DNA from: Malus domestica
Lineage: Eukaryota; Streptophyta; Magnoliopsida; Rosales; Rosaceae
Length of the DNA: 64,000 bases
Assembly (NCBI RefSeq): GCF_042453785.1
Contig: NC_091674.1
Location: forward strand, 5,696,001-5,760,000
Direction: 5' to 3'
A program made the translations under genes and the position numbers. This document shows, in pieces, positions 43,913-55,454 of this stretch (position 1 is the first letter of the stretch; each line of letters starts with the position of its first letter). The notes beneath the pieces were generated by a model, which was given only the letters and a program-made list of their open reading frames with translations, searched no databases and had not been told where the DNA came from.

Positions 43913-45103
43913 CTTGGATTTTGCAATGGCATACGATCTCTTCTTAGCCAGCACCTTCTTTAAGAAGAGAGAAGAACATGTGATTGCGGGTCGTCAAAAA
44001 GACAAATAGATTTTCTTCTAATGAAGAAGGGGGATCGTATAACTTGTAAGGATTGCAAAGTTATACTGGGAGAGAGCTTGGCTAATCAACATCGCTTGTT
44101 GGTGATGGATGTACATATCAAAAGAGAGAGAGAGAAAAGAACAAGACCTTGAAGTGCCCAAGGACTAGATGGTGGAATCTAAAATGAGAAAAACAAGCCA
44201 TTTTTAAAGAGAAAGTAATAACCCAATTTGTTTGGGATAGAGAGGGGGAAGCTAGCCAAATGTGGGATTTCATGGCTAGTTGTATCCAAAAAGTAGCAAA
44301 AGGGGTATTAGGAGAGTCCAAGGGCTTTGCTCCACACCAAAAGGAATCTTGGTGGTGGAAGGAGGAGGTACAGACAAAGGTTAAGGCTAAGAAGGAATCT
44401 TAGAGTTGGAATCTAAAGGTCTTCGCCTAAGTCGGTCAAAGACAGAGTATATGGAGTGCAAGTTCAGGGCAAACAGAGGCTCAAATGAGTTAGGGGTGAG
44501 GATTGGAGATCAGGAAGTGACAAAGAGCGACCGCTTTCGCTACTTAGGATCTATCTTGTAAAAGAACGGATAGTTGGATGAAGACCTCAACCATAGAACA
44601 CAAACTGGATGGATGAAGTGGAAGAGTGCATCAGGAGTTTTGTGTGACCGTCGTATGCCACTGAAGCTCAAGGGAAAATTCTATAGGATGGCAATAAGGC
44701 CGGTAATGCTTTATGGCATGGAATTTTGGGTGGTGAAGCATCAACATGTACTGGGTGTAGAGGAGATGAGAATGCTTCGTTAGATGTGTGGACACACGAG
44801 AAAGGACAAGATAAGGAATGAGGATATCCGAGGTAAAGTATGAGTAACCGAAATTGAAGGAAAGATGAGATAAAATCGGTTACGGTGGTTTGGACATGTG
44901 AAAAGAAGGCCTACTGACGCTCCGGTTAGAAGGTTCAGGGCTGAAGGGGTAGAGGAAAACCTAGGAAGACTTTGGAAGAGACTCTAAGAAAAGACTTAGA
45001 ATACTTAGATCTAACGGATGAAGCGACACAGAACTAAGCACAATGATGTTCTAGGATTCATATAGCATACCCCATTTAGTGGGAAAAGCCTTTGTTGTTG
45101 TTG
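43913..45103 (+). mobile_element. RTE copy with large internal deletion
   Basis: Starts in the endonuclease C-terminal part (reading LDFAMAYDLFLASTFFKKREEH, DFLLMKKGDRITCKDCKVI, ANQHRLLVMDVHI, HQKESWWWKEEV). It jumps at about 44402 directly to the post-FADD region ([25 protein letters not shown]), so the whole RT palm is missing. Ends with GGGAAAAGCC and TTG repeats (to 45103). TTAT at 43909-43912 and 45104-45107 may be a short target duplication. The homologous DNA at 12650-12690 is the empty site. Numerous stops. Confidence 0.85.
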
Positions 45104-45267
45104 TTATGTGGCAATGGTTATGAGTAATCAAACTAAGTAATGGCAATGGTTCGATCATGTCAACGTTGCAGTAATGACGGTGTTCGTGCTTTCATTGGCT
45201 ATCAGTAGACATAGATGTTGTTGTTAGTAGCAATGGTTTTCGAGTTTGCAGTTTCCATGGGTTGTTG
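45104..45267 (+). repeat. Duplicated backbone between RTE copy and Copia 2
   Basis: Left part matches 12675-12740; the right part (GCAATGGTTTTCGAGTTTGCAGTTTCCATGGGTTG-like) matches 16185-16280 and the UTR intron at 58240. Confidence 0.6.
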
Positions 45268-45436
45268 TATGAGATTTATGAACTTTCATTGAATGAAAGA
45301 ATGTTTATAATTACGTATATATACATCTGTCAATAATGATTATCACCTAATCAAGTGTAACTAATTACATTAAGACAAAATTAGTTACACAAAACAAACA
45401 GAAAAATATTACGCTGAGCTAAAATGTGTGTTAATA
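45268..45436 (-). repeat. Copia 2, 3' LTR
   Basis: 169 bp; TATGAGATTTATGAAC to GTGTGTTAATA. Confidence 0.85.
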
Positions 45437-47281
45437 CTCCCCGGCAAGCTGATAGGATGAGACCCGAGTGAAAGCTTGGATTGTAAAAGCTGGAACTGAG
45501 CTTTAGATAGAGCTTTTGTGTGAATATCAGCAATTTGGTGTTGAGTAGACACATAGTTGACATGAAGAAGATAAGACAGAACTCACTCTCAAATATAGTG
45601 ATAATCTATTTCTACATGTTTGGTACGAGCATGAAAAACTGGATTCGAAGAGAAGGAGATGGCAGAGACATTATCACACCACAAAACAGGAACTTTGCAT
45701 AAGGGAAAGCCAATGTCTCTAAAAATCTTACAAACCCAAGTAATCTCTGCTGCAGTATGTGTTAAGGACCGATACTAAGTTCTATAGAAGATCGAGCAAC
45801 AGTGCTTTGCTTTTTAGCACTCAAACTGATAAGGTTGCCAACCAAATACACATAATATCCATTAGTTAAGCACCTGTCATAAACACATCCAGCCTAATCA
45901 ACATCAGAAAATGCAGTGAGATGTAATGGACCTTTTCGAAACCATAAACCTTGATCAACAAATCCTTTGGGAAAACGGAGGATTCTTTTCACAACTTGAT
46001 AATGTGTATCTCTTGGACAGTGAAGGAATTGGAAAACTTGATTAACGGCAAAGGATAAGTCAGGGCGTGGCCATGTCAAATATTGGAGAGCACCCACAAT
46101 GGACCTATACTCATGAGAATTAGATAACAGAAAACCAAAATAATCTAATTTCTGACTGCCAAGAGGTGTGGAACATGGTTTGTAGTCTTCCATCTTGGTC
46201 TTGAGGAGTAAATCAAGTGCATATTTCCCTTGGGAAAGGAAAATGCCCTCTGAAGACCTGTGAACTTCCAGTCCTAAGAAATAATGAAGAGGACCTAAGT
46301 CCTTGACTGCAAAATAGTTTGCGAAGTTTAGTAATAAAATCTTGCAGACAGATGAATTGGGACCAGTAACCAAGATATCATCTACATACACCAAGACAAT
46401 CACTAGTGATGGAGAAAATGTGACAAACAAGGAGCAATCTAACTGTGAATTTGAGAATTCAAGAGATAACAAAGCTTGAAACAATTTGTCATATAGTGAT
46501 TTTTGTAACTTGCAAACATGAAAAGGCTTAGAAAAGTCAATAAAACTTGGAGGTTGCTGCATGAATACCTCCTCTTTGAGAGAACCATGAAGAAAAGCAT
46601 TACTTATGTCCGGTTGGTTTAAAAACCAGTCAAACTGAACAACCAATGTTAATAAGATCTGAATAGTCATTGGCTTTGCAACAAGGCTAAAAGTTTCCTT
46701 AAAGTCCACACCTTTTTGTTGATGAAAGCCTTTGGCTACTAAACAAGCCTTGTATCTGTCAACGGAGCCATCAGGTTTTCTCTTTATCCGAAACACCCAT
46801 TTACAACCAATTAAATTTTGATTGGGAGAAAAGGGATCAAAAGTCCATGTACCAGTGGACTGTAAGGCCTGAAATTCCTCTAACATAACTTGTCTCCAGT
46901 GGTTATGCTTAGCAGCTTGTAAATATGTGGTAGGAACAAATTGAAGATGATCAATATGATGTTTAGTTGCTGTCAAGGCCTTAGGTTTGAAAATTCCATC
47001 TTTGGAACAAGTTATCATTGGGTGAGTATTGGTAGGAGGTGGAGGGGGAATTGGAGAAATAGAAGATTGAATGGATGGAGAATCGGGATGAGAGGTAAAA
47101 GGTGAAGATATAGTACTAGCATTTTGTAATGGTGAAATTGATATAATATAAGGTGCAATGGTGAGAGATGGGAAGTAGTTGGAAATGGTAAAACAAATAA
47201 GGAATCTGGAGTGGAAAAGGAAGATTGATAGGGGGGTTGAAGTTGCACCTGATGAAAAGGAAAATGAGTCTCATTAAACAA
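45437..47281 (-). pseudogene. Copia 2 reverse transcriptase and RNase H
   Basis: The frame 45894-47018 has FQALQSTGTWTFDPF, GCKWVFRIKRKPDGSVDRYK, LVAKGFHQQKGVDFKETFS, QPDISNAFLHG, YVDD (about 46379-46390), LGPLHYFLGLEV, YRSIVGALQYLTWPRPDLSFA and the RNase H opening FSDVD. A TAG replaces the Trp codon of the usual DADWAG. RNase H continues on the same strand to about 45440 (a KHVEIDYHYI equivalent near 45600). A short deletion removes most of the LYGLKQAPRAW block (KSLYDKLFQ). Catalytic residues of RT are intact but the polyprotein is not. Confidence 0.85.
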
Positions 47282-47302
47282 TACATGCCTGGAGATGTAT
47301 AT

Positions 47303-47830
47303 CTAAGATGTTTGCATATCTAAACATCGATAACCCTTGTGCTGCAAACTGTAGCCAAGGAAGGCACATGGTTTACTTTTACCATCAAGCTTAGATAAGA
47401 CATAAGGTTTTAGCCAGGGATAGCAACTACACCTAAAAACCTTTAACCTCGAATAATCTGGAGGTTTATTAAATAGAAGTTCCCATGGAGATTTATCTAA
47501 ACTAGAAATAGGTAATTTGTTGACTAGATAAAATGCAGTGGAGAAAGCCTCAACCCAAAATTTATGAGGAACTTTAGAGGCAGCAAGCAATGTTCTAGTG
47601 GTCTCAGTTAAATACCTATATTTCCTTTCAACACACCCATTTTGCTCCGGTGTATGAGAGCAGCTAAATTGATGTAGAATACCATGTTGAAGAATAAATG
47701 AATTAAACTGAGAACTTATGAACTCTCCCCCAGAATCAGAATGTAGAATTTTTATTTGATTTCCAGTCAACTTCTCAACATAGGATTTAAAGTATACAAA
47801 TATGGAGAAGACCTCAGACTTTGACTTCAA
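47303..47830 (-). pseudogene. Copia 2 integrase core
   Basis: Contains KILHSDSGGEFISSQFNSF (catalytic Asp), CSHTPEQNGCVERKYRYLTE (catalytic Glu region) and FWVEAFSTAFYLVNKLP, then PWELLFNKPPDYSRLKVFRC and GYSLQHKGYRCLD. The HHCC zinc domain lies upstream in another frame (about 47990-48110). Frame breaks on both sides. Confidence 0.85.
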
Positions 47831-48024
47831 AGGAAAAAACCAATTTTATTTTGTAAACTCATCAACAAACAAGACATAGAATCGATATCCACTAACAAAA
47901 GAGATGGGAGCAGGGCCCCAAACATCACAATGGACAAGTTTGAGACTATGAGTAGTACTACTAGTGCTTACAGAGAATGGCAATTTGTGATTTTTTCCAT
48001 TTGCACAATCCTGACAAAAGAACT

Positions 48025-49640
48025 TTACAAACTGTTTACCAGTATAAGCAAGTTTATTTCTACATAAGATCTTCTTGAAAATTGCAGAAGAGGGATGACC
48101 AAATCTCTTATACCAAAGTTGTAATGATGTTGGAGTACCAACATTAGCATAGGAAGATGTAGATACTGGATCACTGATAGTAACATGGGAAGTGCCTTGT
48201 ACTGGATAAAAACCAGAGCTATCTGGCCCTGAAAATGCATATTCCCCGTAGAACGATCCTTGATTGTGGAACCATCAGAATCAAGGATTAATTTGCAGTA
48301 ATTATCCTTTAAAAATTGATAGGCAAAAAGAAGATTAAACTTCATTTGAGGAACATGAAGAACATTATTCAACTTAAATGCAGCAACTGAAGTTTTAAGA
48401 ACAGAAGTACCAGTGTGGTGAATAGGCATACCTTGACCATCACAGATATAAACCTTGTCTTCACCATTATAAGCCATAGGAGAATGAATGGTAGAGATAT
48501 CATTCGTGATATGGGAGGTAGCGCCAGAGTCCAAAATCCAAGTGGGAGAAGAAGACTTAGCAGTGGTATGAGCACACATTGCTGCCAATTTTGCCAGTGG
48601 AGTTTTTCCAGCAAATGCATGATTCATGCGGTCAAAGCAATCAATAGCTTCATGGTCCAGAGAGTGATAGATTTGACAGGGAACTCAACCACCAGAGTGC
48701 TGGCGATAACCTCCTGAAGAACGGTTTTGATTGTAAGAGTTGCCTCGATAATTGTTGAAATTGCGATTGTTGCCACGATTGTTACTACAGTAATTTTTGG
48801 AGATAGAATACGGTGCAGCAAAGGCTTGTGGAAAAGCATTGAATTGTGGCGTTGGAAGAAGAGGAGCATGAGAGTGCTGAGACTAAGCAACAAAGGCTTG
48901 AAAAGGTTCTATAATTGCTGCAACAACAAATTTCTTCTTTCGATTCATAAAAAGTTCTTTGTTGATCAACAGGCCATGAAGTTCATCAAGAGATGTGGAG
49001 GAAATTCGCAGCATGATAGAGTCAATAAATGACTCGTACTTGTCAGAGAGACCATTGAGTGTAACTACAATGATATCATGATCGGAAATTGGCATGCCGG
49101 CAACCATTATAACGTCTGAGATACTCTTAATTTGCTGAAGGTATTCAGATATTGCAAGATCACCTTTCTTAACCGAGTGAAGATGAGTGCGGAGCTGGTA
49201 AATGTGTGCAACTGAAACTCCACCAAAACGTTGTTCAAGATTCAACCAAAGTTTTCAAGAAAAGGAGACTCCAACGATGAAAGGTATGATTTCTTCAGAA
49301 ATAGTCGAATTCAATCAGATGAGGATGTTTTGATCCTTCTCATACCAAGCTTCAAAAGCTGGATTCGGAACACCAGTGCTTTGGCAAAGGATATCAAGCA
49401 TATATGGCGGTGGACATGCTTCAGTGCCATCAAGAATTCCAATAAGCTTGTACCGGCGAAAAATTGGAGCAAAAAGCATCTTCCAGATGAGATAATTATC
49501 TCGTTTAAGCTTTGTTCGAACCATACAACTGATATTCTAGACTGTAATAGAAGAATTGATGAAATTGGGGGATTAGGGTTAGGGTTCATCAGAGAAGAAT
49601 TGGGGGCGAGAATGTCAGGATTCATCTAAGACGAAGTTGA
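48025..49640 (-). pseudogene. Copia 2 gag and protease
   Basis: Reading down from 49640: gag start in alternating frames (RTKLKRDNYLIWKMLFAPIFR, RYKLIGILDG), gag body 48883-49245 (HIYQLRTHLHSVKKGDLAISEYLQQIKSI-type, DHDIIVVTLNGLSDKYESFI), an Asn-rich segment, then protease WILDSGATSHIT at about 48510-48545 with DSG intact, followed by FKLNNVLHVPQMKFNLL. At least three frame changes. Confidence 0.8.
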
Positions 49641-49788
49641 AGATGTCATCGGAGAAGCAGAGATCAAAGATCAAGAAGAACAGAGATTAGAGAGCAAGAA
49701 TTGAAAGAAAATCGATCAAGATTTGTAGGTCGGTGAAGTTACGAATCATAGGATGTTGGTGAGGATCGCGAAGAGGCGGTTGATACCA

Positions 49789-49965
49789 TATGACATTTAT
49801 GAACTGTTATGTTTTCATTGAATGAAAGAATGTTTACAATTGAGTATATATACATCTGTAAATAATGATTAGCACCTAATCAAGTGTAACTAATTACATT
49901 AAGACAAAATTAGTTACACAAAACAAACAGAAAACTATTATGCTGAGTTGGAATGTGTGTTAATA
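49789..49965 (-). repeat. Copia 2, 5' LTR
   Basis: 177 bp; TATGACATTTATGAAC to GTGTGTTAATA. Confidence 0.85.
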
Positions 49966-49974
49966 TGTTGCACG

Positions 49975-50110
49975 TGTCTGTTTAATCCCTGAAAAAGAGT
50001 TGATTTTAGCTTTCCGGAGTTGAATAATTAAGCACTGTATCAGTTTAAGAATTGAGGATAATGCTTTCTTCTTGTTCTTGTTGTTATATGCAGGGCTTCT
50101 TGAATTGTTC
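49975..50110 (+). pseudogene. Third copy of the 5'-UTR intron piece
   Basis: Matches 58255-58395 and 16275-16420. Here the acceptor TATATGCAG is retained, followed by GGCTTCTTGAATTGTTC instead of the true second exon. Confidence 0.65.
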
Positions 50111-50158
50111 ATTTCTGTTTATCACTAAAAGAGAGTGGCAAAGACACCTGCTTGAGAA

Positions 50159-50551
50159 ATGATGTCGTCTGATAGGGAAGATAGAAGGTTCAATTCAGAG
50201 TGTAAAAGAGCGGATTCTGTAAAAGAGAAGTCGATATTGGAAGTTATGGAGAAGCTCTCACTCTCAGATGCAAAAATGGAGCCACTGCATCCAAACATTG
50301 ATTTCCAGATTACACATGCCGATGGGAGATTATGCTTTAGGAACAATGGCGAAGTGTTATTGATGCTTATTGGAGGAGACCTTCACTGTTTCGGTAGTAT
50401 CATCAAAATATCAAAGCATGAACTAGTTTCCCTAGAACTTGTAAACAAAGAATTGAAAAATCTTGGGATTTCTCGATATCAATATTGCTCTGTCGATTCT
50501 TATGACGAGAGCCTCTTCTTACTCAACGAGACCAAGGCAGTTTCTTACTAA
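50159..50551 (+). pseudogene. F-box-associated C-terminal remnant
   Basis: A 130-codon frame. The part FRNNGEVLLMLIGGDLHCFG...ELVSLELVNKELKNLGISRYQYCSVDSYDESLFLLNE resembles the last blade of F-box-associated domains (compare the corresponding place in the 14.6-kb F-box pseudogene, ELLIVSANGHIVSYNLSTKTRKYVSI and YVNSVISVK). No F-box is present. The frame begins MMSSDREDRRFNSE, unlike the family, so this is probably a duplicated 3' fragment left at the same relative place as the F-box gene in unit A. Could be a small expressed gene; low support. Confidence 0.45.
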
Positions 50552-51019
50552 GAAAAAGAGCAGGTACTTGCTCTTTGCCTACGAATAGGACTTCATGTCG
50601 AATTCCACTGCGTTCTTCATGTTTTTTCTGTTTTCCTGTTTTGTTTACGTGATTGTCTACCTGCTTTTGTTTTCTTTTGTTGCACATCATTCAAAAGCTG
50701 ATTTAATTTTTGAATTTTGCATGCAAATTTTAATCAGAAATTCTGGTGTATTTTGTTGAGTAGTTCTATGACTGCCGTAAACTTTGAATGAAACTATGCG
50801 TGAATCTGGTTACAAATTTCGATTGCCGGTGGCGCTTGAAAGTTGCACCTGTTTCTGTGAAATTATCTACCAAGTGCTCGTCATTTTCTTGTTTATTTTC
50901 ATAGTAAATTTCCGTGAGGTCAACGATTAGCAGTATTGCAGATTGGCAAAGTTTGGTATTTGTAGGTGATTTGCGTCCGAAACCTAAATCAATGTACTAA
51001 ATTTCTGTTGGTCAATAGT
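50552..51019. other. Former 3' flank of the F-box remnant
   Basis: TGT-rich, UTR-like sequence; no gene. Confidence 0.4.
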
Positions 51020-51660
51020 CAGTACGATTATCACTTTGATGTCTATAGCTTGATCCATATTGAAATTTGTACGATTATTAGATAGTATGTGACTGTTGAC
51101 ATAATGTTGTATTGCATAAGCATAAACACTCGCGCAGTCAAGAAAAACATGATGCATGAGTTGTGTGAAGTGTTGAGTTGTGAATATATTCAGAAGACAT
51201 AGAAGGCTTTGGATATATAATCTGAAAATTTGTATATGTTCGCTAGACGTTGGAGGAAAGACTTGAATAAATTTGGGTGTTGAGAAAAGGCCTATATGAC
51301 AAGTGAAAATTGAGAATTAAATTGAAATTTGTGATCAAGGGATAGATGGGTGCTAACTCATATCCTATAGTATTCAAAGTTAAGTGGTATAAGTATGGTA
51401 TAAGACGTGCAAGCCAACTTGGGTGCCCTAGGTAAGTGTTAGCGAAATTAGAAGGGAGTAAGAATACATTCATGCATCTCATTTGTATAATTATAATGAA
51501 TTTGTGAGATTATATATTTTAATTCTTATTAGGTGAATGCCTACTTCATCGGTGGACTCAAGCGTTTATTATATACTACGATTTGTAACAAATAAATCCA
51601 TTTAATTTTTTCTAATCTTGTCTTGGTTGTAGATCCATTTTCTATAGCGAAGCCCTTAAC
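51020..51660 (+). repeat. Stellacyanin upstream block C
   Basis: Uninterrupted paralogue of blocks A and B (CACTTTGATGTCTATAGCTT, CATTGGAGGAAAGACTTGAA, GGGATAGATGGGTGCTAACT-like). It provides empty sites for the CACTA and composite RTE insertions. Confidence 0.8.
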
Positions 51661-51676
51661 TCGTTAATAGTAATTA

Positions 51677-54600
51677 CTAGCAAGACTACCCGCGCGATGC
51701 TGCGGTGCTACGTCTTGCTCCTGTACAACCTTATCTACAAAAGGAACAATGAGCAGCGTTGAACTTAATTCCATCATCAATGCCTTGAACTTGTAGGATC
51801 AAAATTAATATATATACTAACATAGACCCTAAAATTTCTATCATAGCGAAAAATATTAACATTGGGAAAAGGCAAAGAGAGGAATTCTCAAAAGAAAACT
51901 GAGAGTATGGATCATATTGCATGGAAATCACAAACAGCAACCACATCAAAAATGAAGAATAACAATTGAAAAGGAAAATAATAATCGAACCATAACTGAA
52001 ATAGCTATCTGGCTTTGAATATTACAATTATGAAGCAACTCTTATAGGATGAGTGAGTAGAACTTACAACGTAGTTAGGAGTTACAATGCAGTTAGGAGT
52101 GTTCCATCTCGCTATCAATTTGCTAAACCAAGATCATCTATACCAAATGACAACATTTTAATCCTTCAAACTGCTCCTGGAAAAAAAAGTAAATTAAATG
52201 CGGGAATCTATACCTTAAGACAACGGAAAAAGTAGATTAAAGCTGAAAAGTATCAAACTTTACAACTTTCTCCAAAAGCATATATCACTACAAAAGTATC
52301 AATGTTTCGCATTAATCATAAACTATGCAAAATTATTTCATATTTTCCAATGAATTTGAAACCCTGAAATTGTCATATTTGGACATTCTTTACTCGAAAT
52401 TTATTCAAGAAGCACTTGTCAAATGTTCGACACAATTTAGGAATTCAAACAAAATCCACAGTGCAATGATCACAATCGTCGAGACCAACATTTGAAAAAT
52501 GTAGATAAATTCACTAATAAGGCGTATCATAAAAAATCCATTGAGATTGAGATTACAGTAAATTGAAAACATTCTTATTAAAATAGCGTAAGTCACAAAA
52601 CGCACAATCAAAACAACAACAACATAGATTACTTTAAACTTGCAGAGACTCCAAAGGAATACTGAACTCAGCTACATCATTAAAAAAAATTGAATAATGG
52701 TAAAAAAAAAAGGATCCATCAGGACAAAAAAATTCTGACATGAAATTTAATCAACAGATGAAATTCTTAAGTTACCCAATTAGACCAACCAAGAAGAACC
52801 AGTCGTTAATCAAGAATTCACCAAATAAAACAATGCAAGAATTGACCAAATAAATGATGAAAAAGTGGAAGCTAAATGCATCCCTTTGTACTTCTTTTTA
52901 TCTCCTCATCTTCCTATTTGTATAGTCCAAAAAGCTGAAATCAGAATTGCTTCAAATAATTTGCCAGATTTTACAATTCGAATGTGCTCACAGATACTAA
53001 GATCATAATTTAACCATTCTATATCACTGCGTATCATTTCTTTGTCAGTTTTTTTATTTTTATTTTTTATAAATCAAATCTAAAAACCAATCTCAATGGA
53101 AAAAATAAAAAACAACACTTCTTATCTCTATACGTAATTTAATCCGTACAGTCCAACGACTAATCAAATGATCAAACAAAGCAAAAAAACTAAACTGATC
53201 ACAGAATTTAATCAGCAGAGCAAAGTCAGTGACAGTGAATTTTTAAATCACATGTGCTCAAAGATAACTAATGACCTTGGTATTTGCAAATTGCGGATAA
53301 ACTGATCTGGAAACAGAAGTTGTAGTATTAGTTTTGTAACCTGCAAGTGAACAACAATCTGTCAGGCCAATACTATTATGTTTTTGCATTAATCCACATG
53401 AATAAGACAGACTGCAATGCATAGGTTTAACAAATCAAACATACATCTAACCCACCTGAGATAAAACTCAAACATGTAAAAACAATTTGTGTCTTTCAAG
53501 GTAGCCAATATATGGATTTATCCATTGACATTGAGTTTAAGACGGAAGAGATTTTTGAACTGTGAAAAAGGAATAACACCAATTGATATGACAACCAACA
53601 CAATCAGAAAAAACTCTGTGAGAATGTCAATTTATAAATCACATGTACTCACAGATAAATAACGATCTTGGTATTTGTGAATTAAGGATAAGCTGATTTG
53701 GAATCACAATTTGTAACATTAGTCTTCAGACCTGTAAGTGAGCAACAATTTGTCAGAGCAATACCATTTTGTTTTTCCACTAATCCACATGAATAAGACA
53801 AATGCAGATACACAGGTTTAACAAATCAAACAGACATCTAACCCATATGAGATAAAACCCAAACATGTCAAAAAAATTTGTGCCTTTCAACGCAGTCAAC
53901 ACATGGATTTGTTCTTTGACATTTAGTTTAATGAACCATTGCTCTTTACCACATGGCTGCAATTTTTATATACAAACATTAGTCTTTTGACACACATTTT
54001 CAAGATTGTCTGCACGTTCAGCAAAAGCACATAGGCTTCCAAAATTCCAACGACCCTTTAATTTATTCTCAAAAATTCCAAATCCATTTTAATCCATACT
54101 GGAAAAAAGCATAACCATAAAAAACGCACCCAAATAATTTTAAAACAACTGCACTCACACAATTTATACCACCAAGAACATAAAAAAAAAAATTAAATCA
54201 CAATCTAAACTAATGTTTCCTCTCCTCCTCTCTGTGTTTGTAACCCCAGCATAAAACCCAGAAAAAACAAACCTTCACACAACCTCAACAACTCCTCCCA
54301 TATTTTCCCCAAAAACTACGACTCCATTTAAATCCAATAATTATCAATCCATGTCCGAACCGAAAAAAAATAGAAGCGCAAAAAACATACCCAAAAAATT
54401 ACAGCAGCATTGCATATGCCATCCGAGATTTGCCAACCGAAGAACGAAAATGCAAAATTCTCTTTTAACAGGGAAAACCCAAGAGAGCACCACAACTGGC
54501 AATAAAAGGAAACGATTAAGGTTTCATTGAAACAAAGGAAAAATAAAAAATAAAAACCGAAAGAAAATGATTATAAAATATACCTTGGCTGAATCACACT

Positions 54601-55130
54601 TGTTCCACAGTGGGGTGGAAAGACGCCACCCCTGAAAAGGGCTGGAAATCGGCCAAAATCATAGCCACAACCCAGAAATCCAAAACGGAAAAAAGGGGCA
54701 AACATCAGGAATTCATTACCCTGGATCAGAGATGTCGAAACCCTCGGAACGCAAAAAAACCCCAAGTGTAAATAGACGCATAACGGCCCGGCAACCACAA
54801 AGTCCCTTAAACCACAAAAATCAGCAAACCTTTCTGCGAAACAAAGAACGGAGACCACATAGAAGTAGAGGATTGGAAGAAAGAACGGGCAAAACGAAAA
54901 GACCAAAGCCGAAATCAGGAAAGGCAACGAAGGAACAAAACCCTAACTCGTTAAGAAGACTCTCGAAGTCGAGAGAATAAGGATGACCGACACGTGGAAA
55001 ACAGGGGCAAAAACGTCTCTCCGGCGCATGAAGCAAGCGAGACAAACGGAAAGAAAACAGAGAAGCAAGGGCATTTCCGTCCGGACATTATTAATGAATA
55101 GTGCCGTTTCCAACCCAGTTTTAGTATATA
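51677..55130 (-). mobile_element. Non-autonomous Helitron-like element
   Basis: On the minus strand the 3' end reads CCGCAGCATCGCGCGG (hairpin CCGC/GCGG), then GTAGTCTTG and CTAG followed by T at 51676, the classical Helitron terminus (hairpin, CTRR, insertion before T). The 5' end near 55130 is TATATACTAAAACTGGGTTG; the expected TC is not visible there. Both flanks match uninterrupted paralogues (TTTGCGAGCCGG also at about 19455). No Rep/helicase coding. AT-rich body with an internal duplication (53215-53545 and 53600-53935) and a GC-richer right end (54570-55080). Confidence 0.7.
53215..53935. repeat. Diverged direct duplication inside the Helitron
   Basis: Two units of about 330 bp (53230-53545 and 53610-53935) share in order AATCACATGT(G/A)CTCA, CTTGGTATTTG, TAATCCACATGAATAAGACA, GGTTTAACAAATCAAACA and AACATGT. 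A 50-60 bp spacer separates them. Confidence 0.8.
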
Positions 55131-55454
55131 TAATTTGCGAGCCGGGCCTAATTAACATTGCCGCAATTATATAAAAACCTATTTTATGAGAAAAATGTAT
55201 ACTTCCGTATCCTACTAGTAGATTGTTTTATTATCAAAAACTGAATCCGGTTAGTAGTACTACTCATTTTATGAAACAATGTGTATATATTATTTCCTAC
55301 TACTAATACTAAGTGGAATTTGGAAACCTATTCCGAACCGGACTAGGAGAAAGCAAGTTGATCTATATATATGCAAGGTCGCGTCGAGTCTTTCACTCAA
55401 ACAAATTTCAGTCAATCACTCTCGATTTGTCCTACCTTTTCTATTTCTTTAGCC
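55131..55454 (+). other. Proximal promoter of stellacyanin gene C
   Basis: Homologous to the 330 bp before genes A and B, starting at TTTGCGAGCCGGGC. Helitron insertion has replaced the DNA immediately upstream. Confidence 0.6.
55363..55372 (+). promoter_or_regulatory. TATA box of stellacyanin gene C
   Basis: CTATATATAT about 83 bp before the start codon. Confidence 0.7.

Larger units (their letters stand above)
45268..49965 (-). mobile_element. Copia LTR retrotransposon 2 with TAT...ATA termini
   Basis: Short LTRs: 45268-45436 (169 bp) and 49789-49965 (177 bp; one 8-bp indel). Flanked by TGTTG at 45263-45267 and 49966-49970. The paralogous sequence (about 16275 and 58265) shows the empty site. 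With this duplication the LTRs begin TATGA and end TTAATA, not TG...CA. The primer-binding site TGGTATCAACCG (49777-49788, minus) abuts the LTR with no spacer, fixing that boundary independently. Internal order on the minus strand is gag, protease, integrase, RT, RNase H. Coding is broken by stops and frameshifts. Confidence 0.88.

Noticed and set aside
54571-55174. Several 60-118 codon frames on both strands at the Helitron's right end
   Set aside because: GC-rich, stop-poor stretch; no family resemblance and frames overlap each other.
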